Assembly (NCBI GenBank): GCA_000697335.1 | Contig: JNEM01013212.1 | Coordinates: 1-28,994 of the forward strand | Direction: 5' to 3' | Source: Conidiobolus incongruus B7586 | Taxonomy: Eukaryota; Entomophthoromycota; Entomophthoromycetes; Entomophthorales; Conidiobolaceae | DNA length: 28,994 bases | Part shown: positions 1-11,658 of the stretch, one piece after another | Layout of the letters: the number at the start of each line of letters is the position of its first letter | Position numbering within the stretch: position 1 is the stretch's first letter | Program-made: the position numbers and the translations under genes | The notes under the pieces: generated by a model | Told to the model about the DNA's origin: nothing | Seen by the model: only the letters and a program-made list of their open reading frames with translations | Databases searched by the model: none

Positions 1-63
1 AATTAAAGTATATATACATATATATTCCATCTCTATATCCTTTTATCTAATTGAAATAACTAG

Positions 64-1791
64 GATTCTTTATGGAATTCATTAGTTCTTGTTGCAGACA
101 GATTTATCAAGAGATCTAATAAAAATATTTTGGGTGAAGAATATGACAATTTATTGAATCAAGTCATTGCTTCCAAGTTGGGTGTGGTATGTATTAATGT
201 TTATTTTTATAGTTATATTTATTCTCATTTTGCTTGATTTAGACTGTTGATATCCTTAATTCAAATGATGGGTTTCAAGAATTCGCTTACAAATCCCATC
301 TACATCGATACATGGCTGTATATAATCATGATTTAGAAGTAATTCCTGATACCAACGAAATTAAAATTTTGTGTAATGGAACTTTAAGTTATTGGAAGGT
401 AATTTTATATTATTTGTAAAGCATATATGATATTAACAATAAAATTTATAGGATATTAAAGATAGTTTAAGAATTGATCCTGACACAAAGCAATTCCTTG
501 GTCATTATTCAGAAACTGGACTTATTGATCGCGGTTTAACTGATTGGACTGAATTGGTACCATTCAAACATGAGGCTACTCTTCCACCGCCTTGGGGAAA
601 TCGATATATTTGTGAAATTGTCAGTTGGATCATTGATGCTCCTCGAATCAATGGTGATCATTCGTTTTTAAGATTCAAAACACCTCAAGGAGAGTGGTAC
701 TCAGTGGGTCAGTATATGCCTGTGAAGCATAATGCTAGAGATCAGTTCATTTTCCCAATGCGTGTGAAACAATGCCGATTTATGTGTCCTGATATCAGTG
801 AATATTGGGAAGGTCCTGTTACTATTATCGAGTTTGAAATTAGTAAATCGGCATTCCTAGAAATTAAGAAAAAACTTGAAGAAGATCAAAGGAAAAAAGA
901 GCACCTTTATCAAGTGAGTTTTGCTTTCAATTCATTTTAATTTAATATACTTAACTATTTTTAATTAGTTCTTACATGATAACTGTACTATCTATGTTAA
1001 GTCAGTATTAGAGATAGCAGGAATTCAATTACCTAGTTCAATGAGTCTTTCAGATTTACTATTTCCCAATATCTCGCGTTGGGGTAGAGCTATACATCGA
1101 ATGAAATGGACTCCGAAATTTATTCGCCCTCTCATTAGACTCAGCTGGACAATGATGATCAACTGCATTCTTCTATTGTTTGGGTCTGGCGCCGTTGATC
1201 GTCAAATTAGAGAAACTACGAAAGGAGTGGTGCCATTCGTTAGTAGTTGGAAAGATTTCACTGATCCCAAAAAGGTATTTATATCATACAATACTCAAAT
1301 CAACTTTATTAATTTTCATTCATTAGGTTATTTCGGAGCATCCTTTCATTATTGGTCATTTTGTTCGAAAACAGATTGAAGAATGGAGGGAAGCAAGAAC
1401 TAAAGTTTTGCAAAGTAAAAAAGAGTTCCTCGAAAAAAAGATAAATCAATTACAGAGCGACCAAAGTAGTCAAAATGGTTCAAATTATGAAAGTACTCAC
1501 CGCAGTACATTTATCAATTTACCTTCTCAAGAGGAAACCCAGCTTCGCAGACAGCTTAAAATGGTTAATAAGGCTTTGGAGGATGTTAGGTATGCAATTC
1601 CAAGCAGATTCCGTCGTAAGAGCCATTTAGCCTCCATACAATCACCAGTTCTCAGCCCATTGGTCACACCTATTAACTTCGATGAAGAGTTTAATTTTGA
1701 TAAAGATGAATTTAGTTTGAATGCAAGCTCTATTTCTCCTAAAGAATCTTTTGAACTAAAAATGACCAAAATTCATAATGATTCCCCTTGA
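64..1791 (+). CDS. 3' part of an unrecognised gene; possible permuted papain-like (His...Cys) protein
   Basis: Five exons are visible: 64-186, 243-398, 452-913, 969-1274 and 1327-1791, with TGA at 1789. The introns are 52-56 nt, all GT-AG, and every join keeps the frame, giving 503 residues. The first visible exon follows an acceptor-like ctag at 60-63, so the 5' end lies outside the window. I do not recognise the family by name. Counting from the first visible residue, there is a Gly-Asp-His-Ser block followed by beta-like sequence ending YSVGQY (His 163), then HDNCTIYVKSVLEIAG (Cys 253). A His before an Asn-Cys helix is the layout of circularly permuted papain-like folds (NlpC/P60-related, PPPDE, LRAT groups); catalysis is inference only. 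One hydrophobic stretch (WTMMINCILLLF) lies after the Cys. The last 150 residues are charged and coiled-coil-like, then Ser/Pro-rich. The gene model is well supported; the function is not known. Confidence 0.75.
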
Positions 1792-2395
1792 ATATGATTA
1801 TTATAAAATATATCAAAATAATAACCCCCAAATTACACTCATATTGTGAATAAATACCCTATTGTATGATTCAGTTTGGATTTCTTCTAATTCATAGTTT
1901 ATTATATCAAATAAATTGATCAAATATATCCATCTTCCAAATTCAAATATTTGATTCTAATGTAGTTTTTCAGGAGTAGGATATTTGAATTAGTTGTTAT
2001 ATTACAGCTATTAATAAATGAATTATAATATATTTAATCTTGGAAATGGAGAGTAAAATAAAAAATAAATGATATAATTAATAACTAATGTAATTAATAA
2101 ATTATAAATTTTTATTTAATAACAATATTTTGATTACAAGCTCGCACGGTACAGCTGATTAGAGCGTGGTGTTAGTACCACCAGAATGAAATGTTGGATT
2201 CCTGATGAGAGTATTTTTGGATTTTGAATTTTTCAAACTAATTACGATCATTATACTCAAGTTCAATATCATTTAATACTATTACAGGTGATGATTTTTA
2301 TGAAAATGTGAAGTATTTGATTGAAAATTGATAAAATGTATAATTATAATTAAAATTGAGCTATATTATTACATTAATCCAAATTTGATTCAAAT
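1792..2395. other. AT-rich spacer between two convergent genes
   Basis: This spacer holds the 3' flanks of the unrecognised plus-strand gene and of the minus-strand HIG1-domain gene. Its only structured element is the tRNA-like sequence at 2140-2213. No other open frame or repeat stands out. Confidence 0.6.
2140..2213 (+). pseudogene. degenerate tRNA-Thr(AGU)-like sequence
   Basis: The 74-nt stretch lines up colinearly with a eukaryotic tRNA-Thr. A perfect 5-bp anticodon stem (TGGTG/CACCA) closes a 7-nt loop TTAGTAC with anticodon AGT. The acceptor arm pairs at six of seven positions, counting one G-T. The D loop AGCTGATTA keeps A14, G18 and A21. The B-box-like segment GTTGGATTC differs from the consensus GTTCGANTC by one base. 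Five T's follow directly (2214-2218), as at a Pol III terminator. Against a working gene: the T stem is mostly unpaired, position 56 is G instead of the invariant C, the D stem has a mismatch, and position 8 is C. I read it as a decayed tRNA gene or a tRNA-derived repeat head. Confidence 0.5.
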
Positions 2396-2743
2396 TCATT
2401 CATTCTTAGTTTGATCAGAACTACCAGATTCAATAGCGATAGGTTTCTTTTCGAGATAAGGTTTAGGAGCCAAAATCAAAGAACCCAAAGCCATACCAAT
2501 AATTGTCATCCCTTGGAAAGCTACACGATAGCGTAACCATTCAACACCTTTCTTTTTATTTCCCTTTCTCAAATTAATATATGCACCAGTAAATGCTCCA
2601 ACAGTTAATAAACATCCTAAACCATCTTAATATTTATTTTTAACATAAATATTTCTATATTTACCAATGGGTATCCAAGGTTGTTGAACACTTTTTTGAT
2701 AAATACGATCCCAACCAGAATGATATTCTCTTTTAGTAGACAT
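2396..2743 (-). CDS. HIG1-domain protein, Rcf1/HIGD1-like respiratory supercomplex factor
   Basis: Two exons on the minus strand, 2743-2665 and 2625-2396, flank a 39-nt GT-AG intron (2626-2664) and give 102 residues ending in TGA. The gene is too short and too split to show as one open frame. The product has a soluble N-terminus with WIPI, then a first membrane span at about 28-44 (LGCLLTVGAFTGAY), a basic loop (RKGNKKKG), the R-x-R-x3-Q signature at 58-64 (RYRVAFQ) and a second span at about 64-80. This is the HIG1 domain (Hypoxia-Induced Gene 1). In yeast, family member Rcf1 sits in the inner mitochondrial membrane and associates with complexes III and IV. The short length is closer to HIGD1 than to the longer yeast Rcf1. 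The tail after residue 80 is hydrophilic. The family call is firm; Rcf1 orthology is inference. Confidence 0.85.
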
Positions 2744-3378
2744 AATCAATATATAAAAAACTTCTAATAATTAAATAAGTATACTACGATATTATAAAGA
2801 TTATTCATTTTAAATAAAATTCAATTAAAAACCTTGTAAAACTGATATTAAAGTATTATTTTAGGTATCAAAATTTGCTTACATTACTTGTATGCTATAA
2901 TTAAATGATATTGGTGTGACGTTTTATAGTATAATCTTGCAACTACAATTAGATCGTATTTCAATTTATAATTTGATCTCCAATTCTTCTTTTATTAGTA
3001 TTATGGGATCCAATTATGATTCAGATTATTAAATAAATTCAACCTTGGTTAATTTAAAGATCAAAATATTGAAATACTATATTATCGTCATATATAAAAA
3101 TTTTATTATATTATACATCATAATACATAAATTAAATTAATCATTAAATGATAACTTTAAATATTGATTAAATTTAACACTTGAATATGAATTAAGTTAG
3201 AAAATATTTCCCTAATCTCACAAGTTGTAGACTGGGAATTGATTAAAAATACTCCCTTATTCTTATAGAAATTTAAACTATATTACTATTTGAAAAAATC
3301 ATCTTGAATATTCTAGTTATATTTATTGAAATGTATATAGCACTCTAATAATATACTTACTAATTCCTAAAAATATAC

Positions 3379-3399
3379 TATATATATATATATATATAT
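3379..3399. repeat. (TA)n microsatellite
   Basis: About ten uninterrupted TA units lie in an AT-rich spacer. Similar arrays occur at 8071, 17507, 23215 and 26833. Confidence 0.9.
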
Positions 3400-4890
3400 T
3401 TTTAACCTTGATGAAATTTTTTACCAGAACTAAATTTATGTGTAATTATAACTGAGTGAAATAAAAATATAGTCTTACAAACAATGTAATTTTTAAATAT
3501 TGCAATTTATATTAATTATTATAATATATTTTCTAATATTTTAATTTTATTCCATTCTAAATAAAATAAATTTCAGTAGTTTTAATATTTTATACCAAAT
3601 TAAACATATTTAATCATTTGATAAATAAATTGTTTTTATTATCATATTAAAAATTGAATTAATCCTCAGCTAATTAACATTAATTTGCAATTCAAAGTAA
3701 ATATTTTATAAATAATTTGCTATCATTGTTATCACATTAATTAATTAATTAATGAATATTTGATATTATTGTATATAATTACAGTTTAAAATATTAAATT
3801 AAATCATTAATTACAATAAAATTCTTTTGAATCACAGTGGCTTTTATTTATCTATCAACTGAGGTTTCTTATAAGATGATAGATTTGAAAAACTAAAAAA
3901 AATTATATATTTTTAATTTTAAATTATGAAATATCTACAATGAATGTAGTTATTCTTATATATTAATGAACTCATTTGATATTTAACAAAAATCCAGGTG
4001 AAAATATTGAGATATTGGAGTTGAATAATAATTAAATTATTGTAAATGATTTATTTGAAAGTCGAATACTAGTTAAAATATTGTTTACAATTATTAATTC
4101 AATTGGTATATGATCCTTGTTAGATATATAATGATTTATGTTGTCCACATATAGCTTTATATCTTGCATTTTTAACTGATTATTTAGTCATCTGTTCAGA
4201 ATAATAACTGGAATTTATTATTATATTAGTGATAGATGTAATATTGAAAATAGTACTTTTTATGATGTATTAATGATATTGAATAAAAAGAATAACTGAT
4301 ATTTTTATGATATCAATTACCCGAAACATCTTTTACTCTGTCCAGGTTTTAGGTTTAAACTTACTTGGTCTGCTATTTAAAATCTGTTCATAAAATATTG
4401 GTTTATAAGGATGAATTGATTTATAAATAATTTTGGTATTGCATAGAATTTTTTTATATAATTTCAAAATTCAATTTTTTGAAATATGTTCTGTAAAATC
4501 AAAATTTTATGGTTAGACTGCATATTGAATAGAAAAAGCATGATTAAACCAAAAACCTTAACAGGGTAAAATGAGTGTTTACCAGAAAAATTGTGTCTAT
4601 TTATTAAATATATAAAAATAACAACTTTGAATATTAATTTATGTATATATTGAATAAACAGTTATAAATGAATAATATTTGATCATAATGATTAAAATAT
4701 ATTTTATATTAACTGAACATGATCATTTTATAAGCATAAAATTATCATTATAAATTTAATATTAAATCATTAAATTAAAAAATAACTGACTTGTTTATTA
4801 CATTTCTCAAGGTCATTGGATGAAATAACCAATTAGAATTATGTGAGTTTAATGTCCAATAAATTTGTCTTACGTTGTAAATTTGAATTA

Positions 4891-4900
4891 GTATATATAG
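4891..4900 (+). promoter_or_regulatory. TATA-like box of the disulfide isomerase gene
   Basis: GTATATATAG lies about 57 nt before the start codon at 4957. Just after it is TAGCGTG (about 4916), one base away from the yeast unfolded-protein response core CAGCGTG. That would fit an ER-stress gene, but a single near match is weak evidence. Confidence 0.35.
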
Positions 4901-4956
4901 TTAAGGTATTCATCTAGCGTGTTTAATTGTTGACATTATATAAGATAATATCAATA

Positions 4957-6267
<1,311 letters not shown>

Positions 6268-8070
6268 TTCAAATTACAATACCCATTAAACTATTTCTTT
6301 AAAATTATTTCTGAGCTCTTTTGATATCATTGTTTTTAAAATAACTGATTTAACTATAATATATTTTTAAGTAAAAAAATGTCTGATAGATTTCATTATC
6401 TATAAATAATGATTAAAATTCATCAACAACTTTCTAAAACAATAGTCATTCCTAATTATCATTGTTATTTTTATGATTGCTTTTTAGATTAGCTGCAATT
6501 ATAATATGAATATCGAATATCACATTATATGAATTATAATGAAAAATAAAATACTCTAATGAAATTCTGTATCAATTGTTATAAATATTGTGATCATTAA
6601 TCATTGTCTTATTCCAAAGGTTTTTCTAACTATAAAAGATGATTTTGCATTAGTTTGGGATATCAATTGGGTATATGTTTGATCAAAAATTAAAAAAAAA
6701 CAAGATGATAAATTGATATTTGATATATTTGTAATAAAGTATATAATATCAATTAATTGATAATAGTATTATATATAAACACATTATAACATTTAATTAT
6801 ATAAATTTCTTTCAATTATATTCATTAAAATAAATTTTGAAAATTCATTAACTAGTATATAATTTAAATTGTATTGTATATTTTTTGATTGTGTTATACA
6901 TTAATAATTGGTAATTATATAATTGTATATTAGGTATTTTTGGTTATTTATACATATATAAATTAAACCTTTTGTAATGATCAAAATATCTTAACAACAA
7001 TTAGATTACTTGAGTTTCAAATTTGTGAAATTATAAATTGATATAATAGTTAAAATTTATAATGATATATATTTTCAAAATCATAAATTTACCTTAATAT
7101 ATTTATAAACCAAAAAAATAAGCTTGAATTCAGAGCAGTATAAAATTGTCAAATTCTAACTCATGTTTAAACAATAATTATATTTACATTAGAAATTATA
7201 ATTAAAAATATCTAATAAAATTCTAAAATTATTTCAGCATTTGATATTAATTAGTAGTAATTTTAAATGAAATATTCGATTATTATACGATATAATGCAA
7301 GTAATCAATTTCAAGTCCACCATTGATCCTCCTAAAAAATTGAGACTATTTAATAAAATTATGCAATCAAATAAAATTTTAAATTAATAGCATTTTTTTT
7401 AATCCAATTAAATATAATAATGACTAAATTCATCTAAAATTTTGCAAATTATAGGCTTGATCCAATAACGTTATAATCATCAACTCTAAATTTAAACTCA
7501 GTTTAATAATTCAGTCTAATGTTAATTTTTTTAAGATATATAATATAAAATGTAATAAACACTTTAATATTACTAATATTATTGATAGTGAATATATTTA
7601 TGAATATAATATATTTTATAATATTCATCTAAATCAATTGATAAACTTAGCATCTATTGATAATATTTGCATAAAGTAAAAAATAATACCGAAGATAAAT
7701 TGATTCATAATAATAGTATCAATATCAACCACCAAAACACAATTCAATCCATTAAACTAAACTATGCAATCCATTTCATCTGAAATATTGAGGTAATCCA
7801 AACTTATCCATTCCTAAAAAATCTTATTCGTCAAAAATCTTATTCTGATTCAAATTGATTTTCTTTACTCGAATCGAATCCATTTTCAAATACCTAAAAA
7901 ATTCAATTTCTATAATTGTTAATTAATTAATTTGAACTATGATTAATGGTACTTGATTAAATAAAAATTACTCATTTCTTGTAAATCACCATTATATTTG
8001 TTTCAAATCCTTTATAATCACAAGCTAAATATATTATGTATATTAAATCAATATTTTAAACTGTTCTCAA

Positions 8071-8090
8071 TATATATATATATATATATA
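8071..8090. repeat. (TA)n microsatellite
   Basis: Ten TA units lie within the large spacer between the disulfide isomerase gene and the PP1-subunit gene. Confidence 0.9.
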
Positions 8091-9257
8091 TTAACATCTT
8101 CGAATAATTATAGTATCAAAATTTGTCTAAAAATGTGATAATTGATGGTTTACCAAATTTAGTAAAGACTGATAATTGTCCGCATTATAAACACATTTGT
8201 TTCAACAAATTTCAATCTGAATAATCCAAATTTTTTTAAACCTATATAATGATATTAAATATTTTCTTAAAATGATTTATAATTTATATAAAAATACATT
8301 AGTTTATAATTTTGATCATTGAAATATTGATTATAATCATAACTTGATAAATCTAATGACTATTAACTAAACCTAAGTCATATTAATATTAAGGATTGAC
8401 TAAATTTATCTAATAATTCTATTTATAGAAATTAATAGGAATATCAAATTTTAAAAAGTTTCATTTTTATTGATTATTTTAGAAAGATAAAATAGTTGAT
8501 AACTGAAATGATAATTATTCATTTAAGTTAATATTCATTTTTATTTAATTTAAATCCAAAAATAATTTCAAAATATGTTAGATAAAAAGAACGTGAGTAT
8601 AATAAAATATTAACAATAATGATATTTAATGACATAATAATATAATAATTGAGATATAAAATAAAAAAATGGACTCTAATCTCTAACAAATTAACCTAGA
8701 ATTATTGGTTAAAAATCTTAAGTATCCGATTAAAATTTTGCTGAATTGATCACCTTAAATTGATTTTAATAAAGTATGAACCCATTCCATTTTAAATGGT
8801 CATTATTTTTATAAATTTTACCCTTATTAACCAATTAGATGTTAAACTCTTATCAAAACCCTAGTTTTTAAAATGATTTGATCATTTGCTAATCATGACA
8901 TCAATCAATTTTTTATTGTATAAGTTATAAAATTAAAGTTAATTTTATATTAAAATTGAATAAAAAAACTTGGTATTATATATAAAGTTTAATAAAGATA
9001 GATGAATTTGGGTTTATTCATTTGTTAAAGTGAAAATGAATAATATTGATATTAATTTAAAGTTAATAAAAAAAATCGTCATTGGACATCATTTTCAAAC
9101 CAAATAACTTGAAAAATTAAAACACCAAATAATCGGATAAATTTTCGATTTGATTGAATAATTGCTTATTCTGCTCCAAGGATGTAAGTAAACAAGGTGA
9201 TGATACATGATATTGGTTCTTCGTTCAATCTAAAAATATTCCATTATTAGTTTTTAG

Positions 9258-9509
9258 TTTCGTAATGCTTATCAATACATCATTGATTGTTCTGTCAACC
9301 TTCGCAATTTTTATCAAGAGAAACCAGATCAGAATGAAGCGAATGCAATATATGTTCACCTTATACCTCACATTTCAAATTATTTCACTTTATTTCTTTC
9401 ACTCCTATTACCCCCCCCCCTCCCTTTTTTTGAGTTGAATATTACCCTAAATATACTAGAAATAACAAATAATAATGTACGATTCACCCATGTTATAAGA
9501 AAATATTAA
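9258..9509 (+). other. unexplained open segment with splice-like left edge and internal poly-C tract
   Basis: From 9258 a frame stays open for 83 codons up to TAA at 9507-9509, without a starting ATG. That is long for this AT-rich background. It is preceded by tttttag (acceptor-like, ending at 9257), and a perfect donor GTAAGT lies 74 nt earlier at 9184. The first 50 codons read like protein (for example FRNAYQYIIDCSVNLRN, then NFYQEKPDQNEAN), but I recognise no family. A second frame is also open across part of it and would be hydrophobic. It may be an exon of a gene I cannot assemble, a decayed gene, or part of a long UTR. Confidence 0.25.
9411..9431. repeat. poly-C/poly-pyrimidine tract
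   Basis: Ten C's at 9411-9420 are followed by TCCC and a T run, after a stretch that is also pyrimidine-rich on this strand. Such a G-run on the opposite strand is out of place in DNA this AT-rich. Confidence 0.85.
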
Positions 9510-10066
9510 ATATTTATATTGAAATATACAATAAATTTATGATTACTAATAATGATATAATTATTTATTTTGGGAATATTTAATTTTTGGAGATTAAAGA
9601 TATACACAAAGTAGAGTATCGAATGTTATTATATCAAGATACCTTGATATAATTGACTTTAATCTAGTGAAACATTTAAAATTATCTTTTTGGTACAGAG
9701 GGATAAGACCCCAATGATTGTTAAATCTTGTGTAGAAGAGACACTTGGTAATTAATTTGTAATGCTTATATAAATTGATACAGAGATCAATTTAAAAGAA
9801 GTCCAAGTTATCAGAGGAATAATACATGATATAAAAATAGAATGAAAGATTGAAATATGTTCGTTAAAATAACCAGTATCCAGCGTGAAATCAACATACA
9901 GTAATAGTAAGGATTGGGGTAATTATATATGTTGTGGATATTAAAAGTACAAAATAAGAAATGCTTGAGAAGCTTCAGCAGTAGGAAGCTAAGGTAAATT
10001 ATAAATCGAAACCTCGCCAATCCACCGAATATACTCTTGAAAAACACTTTCAGCCACTCAATGTTT

Positions 10067-11212
10067 TTATAAAACGGGTGGAGAACGATTGGAAAATTCG
10101 TCGAGGGTGATATGATCAAAGAAGCTGGATTGTGGCTTGGCCCATCCGAAGGAACTGAAGTGTGATCCGTATGACACGGGGCTACAGCCAAATGAGCCAG
10201 CTGAGGTTGGACTGGAGCTATATGGCAAGAAGGGAGAAGAGGTATATTGTTGTGTTTGGTTTTGTGGAGTGGGGACAATTTCGTTAGGGGTCGTAACGGG
10301 TGTAGGAGCATTGAACATGGAGCAAGTATCAAGTTTGACACTTCGTCCAAATCCAGGAGTGGAGCGAGTACTGAATGAGGATTTGAAGTCATAACGGGCA
10401 TGAAAAGGACTTTTGTTCGAAATATAATCTGGAGATGATTCGAGGGAATTTTCAAAAGAAGTTTTACGAGTAATAGGAATAGGAACAGTGACCACATCAG
10501 GATCCACTTGAACTTCGGGACTGATATCAGCACAATAATCTCGGTGATTATTGTTATCCCAATGATCAACTCCATTGACAGTGTACTTGATAGCAAACTT
10601 CAATTGATGCTTAGCAGTTGGATCTTCACTATGTCTGTACTCTTCAGGAATGCTGAGACAGAATTCAAACTGGTCCTGATCCAATTGATCTGGATATGTA
10701 CGAGGATGAGAGCGAATATAGTGGGCATCAATATGTGAGAATGAACCCCAGCTATCAAGAGAATATCTGACAACAACATTCTTTTCAAATCCATAATTCT
10801 GAACGCGAATGATCCCAAAAATACAATAACTCTCTTTATCCAAGCGAAGAGATTCCAAAACAAGAGCCTTGTCATTAGGAAGAGATCTATTGTTGGAAGG
10901 GAAGTTATTACACTTTAGAGACATAGGAGTAAAACCACTGACTGAGAGAGGGCATTTGGAATGATCAAAAGAGCGAACTCGAGTGAGCTGAGGGTTGAAT
11001 TGAACCCTTCTATCTGTCTGCTTGGGCGAAGTAGCAGAGCGAAGAGCAGATTTGACGATTTCTCCTGACTTTTTGCGGATAATAGCAGGAGAGTTAAGAG
11101 AAATAGACATTTTAATATCATTTGCTGTAGTAGAAGCTTTTGGAGAGACTCCTAATTGCTTTGATAGAAGAGAAGGGCGATAAGAAGTCTGAGTAGTGAA
11201 GGTTGAGCTCAT
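10067..11212 (-). CDS. protein phosphatase 1 regulatory (glycogen-targeting) subunit with CBM21 domain
   Basis: This is an intronless 381-residue frame ending in TAA. PP1-docking motif RRVQF lies at residues 68-72, inside a basic N-terminal region. A CBM21 carbohydrate-binding domain spans about 118-230: it includes VQNYGFEKNVVVRYSLDSW and ends with the hallmark WDNNNHRDY. This is the layout of PPP1R3/Gac1-type subunits, which bring PP1 to glycogen and favour dephosphorylation and activation of glycogen synthase in the cytosol. The last 150 residues are Ser/Pro/Thr-rich and look disordered. The Met at 11212 is the first in frame and precedes the docking motif by a normal distance. It is the only recognised gene here besides the RRM gene that lacks introns. 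The promoter has a TATA box and stress-element-like sites. The family is firm; which paralogue (Gac1, Pig1, Pig2 type) is open. Confidence 0.9.
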   Translation of the reverse strand: MSSTFTTQTSYRPSLLSKQLGVSPKASTTANDIKMSISLNSPAIIRKKSGEIVKSALRSATSPKQTDRRVQFNPQLTRVRSFDHSKCPLSVSGFTPMSLKCNNFPSNNRSLPNDKALVLESLRLDKESYCIFGIIRVQNYGFEKNVVVRYSLDSWGSFSHIDAHYIRSHPRTYPDQLDQDQFEFCLSIPEEYRHSEDPTAKHQLKFAIKYTVNGVDHWDNNNHRDYCADISPEVQVDPDVVTVPIPITRKTSFENSLESSPDYISNKSPFHARYDFKSSFSTRSTPGFGRSVKLDTCSMFNAPTPVTTPNEIVPTPQNQTQQYTSSPFLPYSSSPTSAGSFGCSPVSYGSHFSSFGWAKPQSSFFDHITLDEFSNRSPPVL

Positions 11213-11386
11213 TTCGACCAGGTGAAATTTGAATATGGATTAGTGAAGAGAAATATATAATACAAGGGAGAAGAGAAAAGAGATACTTTGGTTTTTGTTA
11301 TTGAATATCTGTTTACCAAGAAACAGAATTGAATTCTTTGGATTGGAAAGAGATAATAATCTCAATCAATGCGATGCAACAAGGGG

Positions 11387-11395
11387 CTATTTATA
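11387..11395 (-). promoter_or_regulatory. TATA box of the PP1-subunit gene
   Basis: On the minus strand the site reads TATAAATAG, a near-perfect TATA box, about 175 nt upstream of the start codon. AGGGG (11382-11386, plus strand), the core of the yeast stress-response element, touches it. Confidence 0.55.
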
Positions 11396-11645
11396 CCCAA
11401 ATATATTGTTCAAATAATTCATATTTTGCCAACCCAACAATCAAGATTTCTTTCCACCCTTCAAATCAAATCTAATTCGATTCCACTAGATAAGTAAAGT
11501 GAGGAGAATCTATTTGATAATAACTCATATATTATTAATTTGGTATAAGAAAGTAATGAAACTGGGTATTTATCTGATACATCAAAACTATTTGATCAAC
11601 TCCACCCAATTAAGAAATCGAATCGAATTCTCCTCATTCGAATCA

Positions 11646-11658
11646 CCCCCCTGAGTCA
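11646..11658. promoter_or_regulatory. STRE-like and AP-1/Gcn4-like site cluster
   Basis: A run of six C's joins TGAGTCA, giving a CCCCT stress-element core directly fused to a bZIP (Gcn4/AP-1) heptamer, about 440 nt upstream of the PP1-subunit start. In yeast, genes of glycogen metabolism carry STRE sites. Binding here is inference. Confidence 0.35.

Larger units (their letters stand above)
2744..4956. other. AT-rich intergenic desert upstream of two divergent genes
   Basis: I find no gene, tRNA or mobile element here. The stretch is very AT-rich, with a (TA)n array at 3379-3399 and an AATT-type run near 3739-3755. It must contain the promoters of the HIG1-domain gene (leftward) and the disulfide isomerase gene (rightward). 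A TATA-like box at 4891-4900 belongs to the latter. Confidence 0.6.
6268..10066. other. 3.8 kb AT-rich intergenic desert
   Basis: The left part is the 3' flank of the disulfide isomerase gene; the last 450 nt or so are probably the 3' untranslated region of the leftward PP1-subunit gene, to judge by their higher G+C. In between it is very AT-rich, with a (TA)10 array at 8071-8090. The one patch that departs from the background is 9130-9510, listed separately. Confidence 0.55.

Noticed and set aside
1527-1769. 80-codon minus-strand frame opposite the last exon of the left-edge gene
   Set aside because: The plus-strand exon is in frame with four other exons; the antisense frame is a shadow.
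10137-10394. Plus-strand open frame opposite the PP1-subunit gene, and further frames at 10508-10738
   Set aside because: They are antisense shadows of the well-supported CBM21/PP1 gene and have no protein family character.
9811-10596. Minus-strand 261-codon open frame overlapping the end of the PP1-subunit gene
   Set aside because: It overlaps the CBM21 gene in another frame, is low-complexity and leucine/histidine/proline-rich, and runs into the likely 3' untranslated region. It is a shadow frame.
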